Part shown: positions 44,940 to 53,915 of the stretch, piece after piece
Layout: each line of letters begins with the position of its first letter
Position numbering within the stretch: position 1 is the first letter of the stretch
Assembly (NCBI GenBank): GCA_046350115.1
Contig: JAXMAZ010000017.1
Coordinates: 93,988 to 157,987, forward strand
Origin: JAXMAZ01 sp046350115
GTDB lineage: Bacteria; Planctomycetota; Planctomycetia; Gemmatales; Gemmataceae
DNA: 64,000 bases
Direction: 5' to 3'
The notes under the pieces: generated by a model
What the model saw: only the letters and a program-made list of their open reading frames with translations
Told to the model about the DNA's origin: nothing
Database searches by the model: none
Made by a program: the position numbers and the translations under genes

Positions 44940-46166
44940 TTAGCCCGCTGCCAGGGGAAGGGTTACGGTAAAGGTCGCCCCGCGGCCGGGGCCGTCACTC
45001 GCCGCAGACACCGATCCGCCGTGCATTTCCACTAACCGGCGGACCAGTGCAAGCCCGATGCCAAGCCCCCCCTGGGACCGGTTCAGGGTCCGGTTCACCT
45101 GGGTGAACAGGTCGAACAGGCGGGGGAGGGCCTCGGCGGGTATGCCCATCCCGGAATCGCTCACCCGCAGGACGAGGTTGTCGTCCGCCGTCTCGGCGGT
45201 CAGCGACACCCGGCCGCCCGGTTCGGTGTACTTGGCCGCGTTGTTCAGCAGGTTGGACAGCACCTGGGCCAGCCGGACCCGGTCGGCGATCAGATGGACC
45301 GGCCGGGGCGGCAGCTCGACCGTCAGCTCCAGGCGGCCTTTGTCGATCTGCGGCCGGCTCATCTCCAGGGCCGCCTCGACCACCTCCCGCAGGCCGAGCC
45401 GCTCGGTCTCCAACAGGAGTTTGCCCCGGGTGATCCGGGACACGTCCAACAGGTCGTCGATCAGCCGCACCATCTGGGTGATCTGGCGGTCCATGACCGC
45501 CCGGGCCTTCTCCACCGACCCGGGGTCGTGGCCGGCCAGCCGCATGATCTCCAGGGCGTTGCGGACCGGGGCGAGCGGGTTCCGCAGCTCGTGGGCCAGG
45601 GTGGCCAGGAACTCGTCCTTCCGCCGGTCCGCCTCCTTCAACGCCGCCTCCACCCGGGTCCGCTCGGCGATCTCCCGGTGGAGGTTCTGGTTGAGCCGCT
45701 CCAGCTCGGCCGTCCGCTCCCGGACCTCCCGCTCCAGCTCGGCCTCGTACCGCCTCTGGAGCAGGGCGTGGCGGATCGACCGCTCCAGCAGCACCGGGTC
45801 GAGCCGCCCCTTCTCCAGGTAGTCGGCCGCCCCGGCGGTCATGGCCGCCCGGTCGGTCTCGTACTCCCCCTGGCCGGTGAGCATGATGACCGGCGGCAGG
45901 TCGCCCCGGCCGCGGGCCTCGTGCAGCAGGTCGATGCCGGTCCGCTCGCCCAGCCGGAAGTCGAGCAGGTACACGTCGTGGTCGCCGGCGCAGACGGCCC
46001 GCAGGCCGGCGTCGTAGTCGCCCGCCCAGTCCAGCCGGAACGGCCGGCCGGGCAGCTCGGCGAAGTAGCTCTTGGTGAGCAGGTAGTCTTCCCGGTCGTC
46101 GTCGATGAGCAGCACCCGGACGGGGGCCGGCTCACCCGCGACGGTCCCCGCTCTATCGCGCGTCAT
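44940..46166 (-). CDS. REC-histidine kinase hybrid
   Basis: A 408-residue protein. An N-terminal receiver (VRVLLIDDDREDYLLTK; phosphoacceptor Asp69 in LLDFRLG) is joined by a coiled coil (VRERTAELERLNQNLHREIAERTRVEAAL) to a HisKA/HATPase kinase with His192 in ATLAHELRNPLAP, the N box NLLNNAAKYTEPGG, DSGMGIP and GLGIGLALVRRL. It lacks membrane helices, so its input comes through the receiver. It overlaps the preceding response regulator gene by 14 bp and belongs to the same transcript as the PAS kinase. It likely acts in a phosphorelay with those two. Confidence 0.9.
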   Translation of the reverse strand: MTRDRAGTVAGEPAPVRVLLIDDDREDYLLTKSYFAELPGRPFRLDWAGDYDAGLRAVCAGDHDVYLLDFRLGERTGIDLLHEARGRGDLPPVIMLTGQGEYETDRAAMTAGAADYLEKGRLDPVLLERSIRHALLQRRYEAELEREVRERTAELERLNQNLHREIAERTRVEAALKEADRRKDEFLATLAHELRNPLAPVRNALEIMRLAGHDPGSVEKARAVMDRQITQMVRLIDDLLDVSRITRGKLLLETERLGLREVVEAALEMSRPQIDKGRLELTVELPPRPVHLIADRVRLAQVLSNLLNNAAKYTEPGGRVSLTAETADDNLVLRVSDSGMGIPAEALPRLFDLFTQVNRTLNRSQGGLGIGLALVRRLVEMHGGSVSAASDGPGRGATFTVTLPLAAG

Positions 46167-46608
46167 CCGGCAGCTCCACGATTTCCAGCCAGTATTTGCC
46201 GAGCGTCTTGACCACGTCCAGCAGGGCGTCGAACGTCACCGGCTTGGTGATGTACGAGGCGGCCGACAGGTCGTAGGACCGGATGATGTCCTCCTCCGCC
46301 TTGGAGGTGGTCATGACGATCACCCGGATGCCCCGGAACTGGGGGTCGGCCTTGATCTCTTCCAGCGCCTCCCGGCCGTCCTTCCGGGGCATGTTCAGGT
46401 CGAGCAGGATGATGCTCGGCCGGGGGGCGGCCGCGGGGTCGGCGAACTTGCCCCGGCGGTGCAGGTAGTCCATCAGCTCTTCGCCGTCCTCGACGAACCG
46501 CAGGTCGTTCGCCAGGTGGCTCTCGGCGAACGCCTCCTTGGTCAGGTGGCGGTCGTCCGGGTCGTCGTCGGCCATCAGGATGGTGACAGGTTTCACACGG
46601 TTTCTCAT
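46153..46608 (-). CDS. Single-domain response regulator (Rcp1/CheY-like)
   Basis: A 151-residue receiver: acidic pair DDDPDDRHLTK, phosphoacceptor Asp70 in LLDLNMPRKDG, Thr in VIVMTTSKAEEDI, and Lys in SYITKPVTFDALL. The LNMPRKDGREAL signature is that of Rcp1-type partners of phytochrome-like kinases. Its ATG overlaps the stop of the large PAS kinase (ATGA), so it is probably the direct phosphate acceptor of that kinase. Confidence 0.92.
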   Translation of the reverse strand: MRNRVKPVTILMADDDPDDRHLTKEAFAESHLANDLRFVEDGEELMDYLHRRGKFADPAAAPRPSIILLDLNMPRKDGREALEEIKADPQFRGIRVIVMTTSKAEEDIIRSYDLSAASYITKPVTFDALLDVVKTLGKYWLEIVELPDDAR

Positions 46609-49600
46609 TGCACCTCGGGCGGACCGGAGGGCGGTTGGCCGGCGGGCAGGGTGACGGCGAACGTCGCCCCGTGCCCGGGGCGGCTGTGGGCGGTGATCTC
46701 GCCCCGGTGCCGCTCGGCAATTCTACGGCAGATGGCCAGCCCGACTCCAGTCCCCTCGTACTGGTCCCGGCCGTGCAGCCGCTGGAACACCTGGAAGATG
46801 CGGTCCACGTACTTCTCGTCGAACCCGATGCCGGCGTCGGCCACGGTCAGCCGCACCCGCGGCTCGCCGGCCGGGTCGTCCGCCGGCAGCAGCTCGCCGC
46901 GGATGGTGACGGCCGGCGGCTCGCCCGGCTTGTGGAACTTGAGCGCGTTCCCGATCAGGTTCTGGAACAGTTGCCGCATCTGGACCGGGTCGGCGTCGAT
47001 CGTCGGGAGCGGGCCGAGGTCGACCGCCGCCCCGGTCTGGTACACCCGCACTTCTAGGTCGGACAGCACGTCGGCGGCCACCTGGTGCAGGTCCACCCGC
47101 TCGAACGGCTGGCCGCGGGTGGTGATCCGGGAGAACGCCAGCAGGTCGTTGATCAGCGCCCGCATCCGGCCGGCCGCCTTGAGCATCCGGTCCAGGTAGT
47201 CCCCGCCCTCGTCCCCGATGGCCGGGCCGAACCGGGTCTTCAACCGGTCCCCGAACGCCTGCACCTTGCGGAGCGGCTCCTGCAGGTCGTGGGAGGCGAC
47301 GTAGGCGAACTTCTCCAGCTCCTGGTTGCTCCGGCGGAGTTCGAGGGTGATCGCCCGCTCCCGCTCTTCCAACAGCTTGCGGGCGGTGATGTCCCGCATG
47401 GACACCACCGCCCCCAGCTTGACCCCGCCGGCGTCGACCAGCGGCTGGCCGTTGGCGAGCAGGGTGCGGGGCGGGGCGTGGCGGGCGGCGATCACCATCT
47501 CGGCGTCCCGCACCCGCTCCCCCCGCAAGGCCCGGTACAGGGGGATGTCGTCGGTCGCCAGCGGGGTCCGCCCGTCCGGCTCATACAGATCATACCGGCC
47601 GGCCCACTGGTCCGGCGGGATCGGTTCGGCCGGCAGCCCGTGGAACTCCCGGCTGGCCCGGTTGAACAGGGTGATCCGGCCGTCCGCGTCGCACGCCACG
47701 ATCCCGTCGGTGACGTTGTCCAGGATGGCGTTCAGGAACTCGCGTTGCCGCCGCAGTTCGGCCGTCCGCTCGACGACCAGTTCTTCCAGCCGCTCGGCCT
47801 GCCGCTTCTGGTCGTCGATGTCGCTGAGCGACCCGATCCATTGGTCGACCGACCCGTCCGGTCGGCGGAGCGGGATGACGGCGGTCTGGAACCAGCGGTA
47901 CGCCCCGTCGGCCGTCCGGCGGACCCGGACCTCCTGGCTGAACGGGGCCGGGGACGCGGCCACCGCCCGCTGCCAGGCGGCCTCCAGCCCCTCGGCGTCG
48001 TCCGGGTGGACCACCTGCGGCCACCACTCGCTGAGGGCGTGCCCGGCGGTCAGCCCGGTGTACTCCTGCCACCGGCGGTTGAAGTAGGTGATGTGGCCGG
48101 CGGCGTCCGCGTTCCAGACCAGTTGGGGGATGGCCTCGGTCAGCACCCGGAACCGCTCGGCCGCCGCCTGCACCTGCTCCTGGAGCCGCTTCAGGTCGTC
48201 CACGTCGGTCGAGGTGCCGTACCACCCGGCCAGCCGGCCGTCCTCCCCGCGGATCGGCACCGCCCGCGTCAGGAACCACCGGTACTGGCCGTCCACCGTC
48301 TTCAGCCGGAAGTCGATCTGGAGCAGCCGCTCGTCCGCCCGGGCGGCCGCCCAGGCGGTCGCCAACCGGTGCCCGTCGTCCGGGTGGAGCAGGGCGGCCA
48401 TCTCGTCCGGGCCGGCGGCATCGGACCCGGTGAACTCCTTCCACCGGCGGTTCAGGAAGTTGACCGTCCCGTCGGCGGCGGACGTGTACACGATCTGCGG
48501 CATGGAGTCGGCCAAATCGCGGAACCGCTGCTCGCTGGCCCGGACGGCGGCCACCGCCTCCCGTCGGTCGTGGATGTCGATCACCACCCCGATCCACCCG
48601 GCCACCAGCCCGCCCGCGTCCCGCAGCGGCTGGGACCGGGACAGGTGCCAGCGGAAGGCTCCGTCCCGGCCGCGGAGCGGGTACTCGACCTCGAACCCGC
48701 CGCCCGAACCCACCGCGTTCCGCCAGGCGGCGGCGACCGACTCCAGGTGGTCCGGGTGAATGGCATCGGCTGCCGACGGGCTGAGCGCCTCGGCCTCCGT
48801 CTGACCCGTGTACTCGTACCACCGGCGGTTGAAGTACGTGATCCGCCCGTCCACGTCGGCCAGCCAGACGACCAGCGGGAGGAGTTCGGTCAGCGACCGG
48901 TACCGCTCCTCGCTCGCCCGCAGGTCCGCCTGCAGCCGCTCCACCTGGTCCACGTCGGTGTTCGTCCCGAACCATAGGGTGACCCGGCCGTCCGCGTCCT
49001 TGGCCGGGTGGGCGCGGGTGAGGAACCGGCGGAACCGGCCGTCCGCCCCGCGGAGGGGGAAGGTCATCTCGAACGGCTGGCCGGTGGCGATGGCTCGCTT
49101 CCACTCGGCCAGCACCTGGGGCAGTTCGGCCGGGTCGTGGACGCTCTGCCAGCCCCACCCCTCCATCGCCTCCGGGGTGGTGCCGGTGTACTCGTACCAC
49201 CGGCGGTTGTACCAGAAGATGTGGCCGTCCGGGTGGGCGGTCCAGGCGAGCTGGGGCATGGACTCGGCCAGGGTGCGGAACCGGGCCTCGCTCTCCCGCA
49301 CCTCGTCCTGCAGCCGTTTGAACTCGTCGATGTCGGTCAGGGTGCCGAACCACCGGACGACCTGGCCGGCCTCGTCCCGCTCGGCCACCGCCCGGCCCAG
49401 GAACCAGCGGTACGCCCCGTCCTTGCCGCGGAACCGGTACTCGATCTCGTAAGGCTCGCCGGTGGCCAGGGACCGCTGCCACCGGGCGACCGTCCGCGGC
49501 TTGTCGTCCGGGTGCAGGGGCAGGTTCCACCCGTCCCCCAGGCTGTCCGCCTCGGTCAGCCCGGTGAACTCGTACCACCGGTCGTTGAAGTACTCGTGGT

Positions 49601-51326
49601 ACCCGTCCGGGCGGGTCACCCAGACGATCTGCGGGAGCGCCTGGGTGGCGGTGCGGAACCGGGCCTCGCTCTCCCGGACCGCCCGCTCGGCCTGCTTGCG
49701 GTCGGTGATGTCGGTGGTGCAGCCGACGATCCGGACCGCCCGGCCGGCCTCGTCCCGGACCACCAGCCCGCGCTCCTCCACGTCGACCCACCGCCCGTCC
49801 CGGTGCCGGATGCGGTACTCCCCGCGGAACCCGCGGTCGGCCGACTCGTTGATCGCCTTGAACCGCTGCCCGTCGGGGTCCGCGTCGTCCGGGTGGATGC
49901 GGTCCTGCCACCACCTCGGGGTGTTCGGCACATCCCCCGGGCTGAACCCGAGCAGCCCCCGCAGCCCGTTCGACCGGACCACCCGGTTGCGGGGGATGTC
50001 GTAGTCGTACACCAGCCCGCGGACCGCCTCGGTGGCCAGCCGATACCGCTCCTCGCTCGCCTTTAGCGCCCGGTCTGCCACCACCCGGTCGGTCACGTTC
50101 TCGGCGACCACCCCGACCCCGATCCGGTGGCCGTCCCCGCCGGTCACCGGGAAGTAGGTCGCCTCCCACACCTCGCCGGTCATCGGCCCGGACACCCGCG
50201 GGTCGGTTCCACGGACGACCGTCACCGGCCGGCTCGGCTTGCCGGTCCGGACCACCTCCCGCATCGCCTGGTCGGCCTCGGCCGGCAGGTTCGGCGTCAC
50301 CTCCCGGGCGGGCCGGCCGATGTGGGCGTCGGCCGGTATGCCGTACCCGTCCGCCAGATACTTGTTCACCCGCAGATACCGCAGGTCCGGGTCCAGCAGA
50401 GCCAGCCCGATCGGGGTGTGGTGGTACAGGGCGTCCAACTGGGCCAGGGTGTCGGCCGACCGCCGCTCGGCGACCGCCAGCTCGTCCGCCGCCACCCGCA
50501 GCTCCTTTTCCGACTGCACCCGGCGGGCGACCTCGGCCTCCAGCTCGGCCTGCTTGGCCCGGACCGCCAGCAGCCGCTCGTCCGCCTGCACCCGGTAGTT
50601 CCGCTGAGCCTCCCCGAGCAGGGCGCAAGCGAACCCGACGAACAGAAACAGGCCGACGGCCACCTGGTCGGACTGCCGGCCGATGACGAACGAGTTGACC
50701 GGCTCGACGAACCAGTACACCACCGCCGCCATCCCCACCAGCAGGGTCAGCACCCCCGGCCCGAACCCCTGATACCAGGACACCGCGACGACCGCCAGGA
50801 GGGGGATGACGAACGCGTGGTCAGTGGCCAGCAGCGGGTCGAGCAGCCCGCGGATCAGGACCGCCAGGGTGGCCGCCAACAGGGCGACGATGTACCCCCG
50901 CAGCCGGGACTCGTCGGTCGGCCGCCACGGGGTCGGCCGGGCCGCCTCGGCGTCCGGCAACGCGGCCATCAGCCGGGGGACGGTCGGGATCAGGGCGAAC
51001 ACGGTCAGCCATGAAGCCACTGCCGTCACCGCCTTCACCACCCCGGACAGCCGGTACACCGGCCGCTCGAAGATGATCGCTTCGATCAGGTGGGTGGTGC
51101 CGCACGCCAGGATGAAGACGGCGAACAGCACGACCAGCCACCGGTATCGGCCGAGCCGGACCTTCGGCGCCAGAAACAGGAGGACCAGGGGGATGCTCAG
51201 GTAGGCCAGCCAGATGAGCAGGTCCGACCCGACGTGTAACCCGATCAGTTCGGGGGTCCAGGTGCCGCAGTCTTTGCGGGGAACGAACCCGGACGGGTCG
51301 AACAGCCGGGCGATCGCCTCAGTCAT
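46605..51326 (-). CDS. Eight-PAS sensor histidine kinase with an ethylene-receptor-like N-terminal membrane domain
   Basis: A 1573-residue protein. Residues about 25-115 form three membrane helices with Asp35, Tyr42, Ile45, Pro46, Ile72, Cys75 and His79 (SDLLIWLAYLSIP; FILACGTTHLIEA). This is the spacing of Asp25, Tyr32, Ile35, Pro36, Ile62, Cys65 and His69 of plant ETR1, where Cys and His hold the copper cofactor that binds ethylene. Four more helices (about 145-245) fit a DUF4118/KdpD-type domain. Eight PAS domains follow, about 290-1320; several are near-copies of each other (FRTLAESMPQLAW, FRDLADSMPQIVY). The kinase has His1346 in YVASHDLQEPLRK, then NLIGNALKFHKPGEP, DAGIGFDEKY and GTGVGLAICRRI, as in cyanobacterial phytochrome and ethylene sensors. 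Divergent from the NtrC-type activator. Confidence 0.9.
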   Translation of the reverse strand: MTEAIARLFDPSGFVPRKDCGTWTPELIGLHVGSDLLIWLAYLSIPLVLLFLAPKVRLGRYRWLVVLFAVFILACGTTHLIEAIIFERPVYRLSGVVKAVTAVASWLTVFALIPTVPRLMAALPDAEAARPTPWRPTDESRLRGYIVALLAATLAVLIRGLLDPLLATDHAFVIPLLAVVAVSWYQGFGPGVLTLLVGMAAVVYWFVEPVNSFVIGRQSDQVAVGLFLFVGFACALLGEAQRNYRVQADERLLAVRAKQAELEAEVARRVQSEKELRVAADELAVAERRSADTLAQLDALYHHTPIGLALLDPDLRYLRVNKYLADGYGIPADAHIGRPAREVTPNLPAEADQAMREVVRTGKPSRPVTVVRGTDPRVSGPMTGEVWEATYFPVTGGDGHRIGVGVVAENVTDRVVADRALKASEERYRLATEAVRGLVYDYDIPRNRVVRSNGLRGLLGFSPGDVPNTPRWWQDRIHPDDADPDGQRFKAINESADRGFRGEYRIRHRDGRWVDVEERGLVVRDEAGRAVRIVGCTTDITDRKQAERAVRESEARFRTATQALPQIVWVTRPDGYHEYFNDRWYEFTGLTEADSLGDGWNLPLHPDDKPRTVARWQRSLATGEPYEIEYRFRGKDGAYRWFLGRAVAERDEAGQVVRWFGTLTDIDEFKRLQDEVRESEARFRTLAESMPQLAWTAHPDGHIFWYNRRWYEYTGTTPEAMEGWGWQSVHDPAELPQVLAEWKRAIATGQPFEMTFPLRGADGRFRRFLTRAHPAKDADGRVTLWFGTNTDVDQVERLQADLRASEERYRSLTELLPLVVWLADVDGRITYFNRRWYEYTGQTEAEALSPSAADAIHPDHLESVAAAWRNAVGSGGGFEVEYPLRGRDGAFRWHLSRSQPLRDAGGLVAGWIGVVIDIHDRREAVAAVRASEQRFRDLADSMPQIVYTSAADGTVNFLNRRWKEFTGSDAAGPDEMAALLHPDDGHRLATAWAAARADERLLQIDFRLKTVDGQYRWFLTRAVPIRGEDGRLAGWYGTSTDVDDLKRLQEQVQAAAERFRVLTEAIPQLVWNADAAGHITYFNRRWQEYTGLTAGHALSEWWPQVVHPDDAEGLEAAWQRAVAASPAPFSQEVRVRRTADGAYRWFQTAVIPLRRPDGSVDQWIGSLSDIDDQKRQAERLEELVVERTAELRRQREFLNAILDNVTDGIVACDADGRITLFNRASREFHGLPAEPIPPDQWAGRYDLYEPDGRTPLATDDIPLYRALRGERVRDAEMVIAARHAPPRTLLANGQPLVDAGGVKLGAVVSMRDITARKLLEERERAITLELRRSNQELEKFAYVASHDLQEPLRKVQAFGDRLKTRFGPAIGDEGGDYLDRMLKAAGRMRALINDLLAFSRITTRGQPFERVDLHQVAADVLSDLEVRVYQTGAAVDLGPLPTIDADPVQMRQLFQNLIGNALKFHKPGEPPAVTIRGELLPADDPAGEPRVRLTVADAGIGFDEKYVDRIFQVFQRLHGRDQYEGTGVGLAICRRIAERHRGEITAHSRPGHGATFAVTLPAGQPPSGPPEVQ

Positions 51327-51377
51327 AACACCCTCGCTCCCCCGGCTCGACCGGATTGGGCAGCGAACTACCCATTG

Positions 51378-51393
51378 TTGGCATCCGTTCTGC
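51378..51393 (+). promoter_or_regulatory. Sigma-54-like element before the activator gene
   Basis: TTGGCAT-CCGTT-CTGC on the plus strand with GG-N10-GC spacing, 95 nt before ATG 51488. It suggests that the activator is itself sigma-54-dependent. Confidence 0.5.
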
Positions 51394-51417
51394 TAGCATC
51401 CGGATACCTGCCGTGCT

Positions 51418-51443
51418 GCCGTCGCAGGCCAAGTTGCGACGGC
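51418..51443. promoter_or_regulatory. Inverted repeat gccgtcgca-N8-tgcgacggc in the activator leader
   Basis: A perfect 9-bp dyad with an 8-nt spacer lies between the predicted sigma-54 element and the start codon. It could be a protein-binding site, for example for the activator's own Fis domain, or an RNA hairpin. Which is not decided by sequence. Confidence 0.4.
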
Positions 51444-51487
51444 AAGTCGATCGGAGTGAGTGAATCAATTCCTCCAGGGTGAGCAAT

Positions 51488-52957
51488 ATGCGTACCAAGG
51501 AATCGCCCGCCGCGCCCGCACCCGTACCCGCAGAGCCGGCCGTGCCCGCCGGCGTCTCGCAACGGGTGCTAATCGTAGAAGACCTGGAAGACGCCCGGGA
51601 CTCCCTGCGCCAACTGCTGGAGCTGAGCCTGAAGCTGGAGGTGGACACGGCGGCCGACGGGCGGGAGGCGCTGGCCAAGCTGGCCGAGCGGCCGTACAGC
51701 CTGATGATCACCGACCTGTGGATGCCGAACGTCAGCGGGATGGAACTGATCCAGCAGGTGGCGGCCAAGCGGATGCCGGTGACGGTGGTCGTCACCACCG
51801 GGCACGGCAGCGTCAAGGACGCGGTCGAGGCCATGCGGCTGGGCGCCTACGACTTCCTGTCCAAGCCGTACAACCCGCAGTACGTGACCCTGCTGGTCGA
51901 GCGGGCGCTGCGGGAGCGGGCGCTCCAGGACGAGGTGGTCGCCCTCCGCGCCCAGGTGAACGGCCGGTTCTCGTTCCAGAACGTGCTGAGCAAAAGCCCG
52001 AAGATGCTCGACGTGTTCGACCTGATCGGGAACGTGGCGTCCACCACCAGCACGGTCCTGATCGTCGGCGAGACGGGCACCGGGAAGGAGCAGATCGCCC
52101 GGGCCATCCACCAGGCGTCGTCCGCCTTCCGGCCTGGGAGCATCGTGGCGGTGAACTGTGCCGCCGTCCCGGAGAGCCTGCTGGAGAGCGAGCTGTTCGG
52201 CCACGAGAAGGGGTCGTTCACCGGGGCCATCGCCCAGCGGAAGGGGCGGTTCGAGCAGGCCCACAAGGGCACCCTGTTCCTGGACGAGGTCGGGGACATC
52301 CCGCTCAACATGCAGGTCAAGCTGCTCCGGGTGATCCAGGAGCGGCGGATCGAGCGGGTGGGCGGGAACGAGCCGATCGAGGTGGACGTCCGGCTGATCG
52401 CCGCCACCCACCAGCCGCTGGAGAAGATGGTCCGCGACGGCACCTTCCGGGAGGACCTGTACTACCGGCTGAACGTGGTCCGGGTCGAGATCCCGCCGCT
52501 CCGCGACCGGCCGGAGGACATCCCGCTGCTGGCCTCCCACTTCGTCATGAAGTACAGCCGCGGGCGGACCCTGCCGGAGATCAGCCCGGAGGCGATGGAA
52601 CTGCTGCTGGCGTTCCCCTGGCCGGGCAACGTGCGGCAGTTGGAGAACGCCATCGAGCGGGCGTGCGTGACCGCCCGGGACGGGGTCATCACCCCGGCCC
52701 ACCTGCCCCCGGACGTGGCCAAGGGGATGGCCGCCAGCAGCCGGACCAGCCCGTTCTCGGTGGACCTCACCCGGTCGCTGCCGGAGCAACTGGCCGAACT
52801 CACGTCGGCGTTCGAGGAGCGGTATCTGCGGAAGGCGCTGCGGAAGACCCGCGGGCACGTCGGCAAGTGTGCCAAGATCAGCGGCCTGTCCCGCCGGAGC
52901 ATCACCGACAAGATCGGGTCGTACAAGATCGATAAGAACGAGTTCAAACGGGACTGA
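51488..52957 (+). CDS. NtrC-type sigma-54-dependent response regulator
   Basis: A 489-residue activator. The receiver has phosphoacceptor Asp76 in MITDLWMPN. The AAA+ domain has Walker A GETGTGKE, the sigma-54 contact loop ESELFGHEKGSFTGAIA (GSFTGA, a common variant of GAFTGA), Walker B GTLFLDEVGDI and the arginine-finger region DLYYRLNVV. The C-terminal Fis-type helix-turn-helix is HVGKCAKISGLSRRSITDKI. It would turn on sigma-54 promoters after phosphorylation, plausibly by the kinases divergently encoded next to it. I chose ATG 51488, with agggtg 6 nt upstream; an in-frame GTG at 51479 is an alternative. Confidence 0.93.
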   Translation: MRTKESPAAPAPVPAEPAVPAGVSQRVLIVEDLEDARDSLRQLLELSLKLEVDTAADGREALAKLAERPYSLMITDLWMPNVSGMELIQQVAAKRMPVTVVVTTGHGSVKDAVEAMRLGAYDFLSKPYNPQYVTLLVERALRERALQDEVVALRAQVNGRFSFQNVLSKSPKMLDVFDLIGNVASTTSTVLIVGETGTGKEQIARAIHQASSAFRPGSIVAVNCAAVPESLLESELFGHEKGSFTGAIAQRKGRFEQAHKGTLFLDEVGDIPLNMQVKLLRVIQERRIERVGGNEPIEVDVRLIAATHQPLEKMVRDGTFREDLYYRLNVVRVEIPPLRDRPEDIPLLASHFVMKYSRGRTLPEISPEAMELLLAFPWPGNVRQLENAIERACVTARDGVITPAHLPPDVAKGMAASSRTSPFSVDLTRSLPEQLAELTSAFEERYLRKALRKTRGHVGKCAKISGLSRRSITDKIGSYKIDKNEFKRD

Positions 52958-52967
52958 AAACGCCGCG

Positions 52968-53015
52968 GGGGGCGGGGCGGGTGAGGGGCGACCGCCCCTC
53001 ACCCGCCCCGCCCCC
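52968..53015 (+). terminator. Hairpin after the activator gene
   Basis: A 23-bp stem (gggggcggggcgggtgaggg... and its mirror image) with a 2-nt loop starts about 11 nt after the stop. It lacks a T run but is very stable. Confidence 0.6.
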
Positions 53016-53067
53016 GTCCCGGTCACCGTCAGCAGGATCAGCCCGAGCGTCACGACCGCGGCTTCGG

Positions 53068-53199
53068 CTAATACCGGCGGGGGCACATGCCGGCGGCCGG
53101 CGGCCGGCCGCCCGCCCGCGTCCCCGGCCGCCGACGTCCACCCCGGTAACCGAGCAACAACCCGCCGATCACCACCAGCGCCAGTCCGATCAGCCGCAT
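53068..53199 (-). CDS. Very small membrane protein, possibly frameshifted
   Basis: A 43-codon frame starts with a convincing helix, MRLIGLALVVIGGLLLGYRG, as in DUF3185-type two-helix proteins, then turns Arg/Gly-rich. A second hydrophobic stretch (VLAEAAVVTLGLILLTVTG) lies just downstream in another frame, about 53055-52999. A single base change would join them into a normal two-helix protein. It could be a decayed gene, a sequencing error, or really this short. Confidence 0.4.
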   Translation of the reverse strand: MRLIGLALVVIGGLLLGYRGGRRRPGTRAGGRPPAAGMCPRRY

Positions 53200-53234
53200 A
53201 ACAACCACCGGTCCCGACGGGCGACGATTCGGTT

Positions 53235-53915
53235 TCAGCCGACCCGCCCGTACCCGCCGGCCGGTCGCGGGTAGCCCGCGGTCGGGCAGTCGGCAGTAGC
53301 CTCCTGGCCGGCCGCCGTGAACGAGTTGATCAGCCGCGGCACCTCGGACTGGACCGACTGCTTGAGCGAGGCGGCGGCCACGGCCAGCGCCTCCTCGCCG
53401 ATCTTGCGGACCTCGTTCCCGGCCCGCTCCAACAGGTCGTCCAGCCAGCCGGGCGTCTTCCGCGGTGCGGCGGCCGGCTCCGGGCTGCGGACGCTGGCCA
53501 CCGGGGCGGCGGCCGAGGTGTACGTGGCCGGGTGATGGGGAGCCGCCGCCGCCCGGTGGGACCACCGGCCGAACACCACGACGCCGGTCAGGAACCCGAC
53601 CAGCCCGGCCCCTCCGACCATCGCCCACGGGTGCTCCCGGGTGTGGCTGGACAGGTCGAACGCGGACCCGACCCGGTCGGTGACGGTCTGCACCGACTCG
53701 GTGACCGACTGCTTCACGTCGGTGGCCGTGTCCTTCACGCTGCTCAGGGTGTCCTGCACCACGCTCTTCACCTGCTCGACGGTGGTGCTCACCGCCTCGG
53801 TGGCGTTCTGGAGGGTGCCCACGACGTGGGTCTCGAGCGCGGCCACCTTCCCGGTGAGTGAGCTGCGGGTTTCCTCCATCTCCTGGGCGATCACGTCCGG
53901 GGATTCGCGATCCAT
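53235..53915 (-). CDS. DUF3618-like envelope protein
   Basis: A 226-residue protein. The N-terminus VIAQEMEETRSSLTGKVAALE is the DUF3618 signature (IxxEIExTRxxLxxxxxxLE). A helical repeat region (TVEQVKSVVQDTLSSVKDTATDVKQSV) leads to one membrane helix (HPWAMVGGAGLVGFLTGVVVF) and a C-terminal amphipathic part. It overlaps the end of the holin-like gene by 25 bp, so the two are cotranscribed from the sigma-54 element at 54400. In other bacteria these two families also occur together in envelope-stress clusters. The role is not known. Confidence 0.8.
   Translation of the reverse strand: MDRESPDVIAQEMEETRSSLTGKVAALETHVVGTLQNATEAVSTTVEQVKSVVQDTLSSVKDTATDVKQSVTESVQTVTDRVGSAFDLSSHTREHPWAMVGGAGLVGFLTGVVVFGRWSHRAAAAPHHPATYTSAAAPVASVRSPEPAAAPRKTPGWLDDLLERAGNEVRKIGEEALAVAAASLKQSVQSEVPRLINSFTAAGQEATADCPTAGYPRPAGGYGRVG

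Noticed and set aside
47590..50628. 1012-codon second frame on the same strand as the PAS kinase
   Set aside because: Arg/Pro/Gly-rich, no domain, fully inside the kinase gene.
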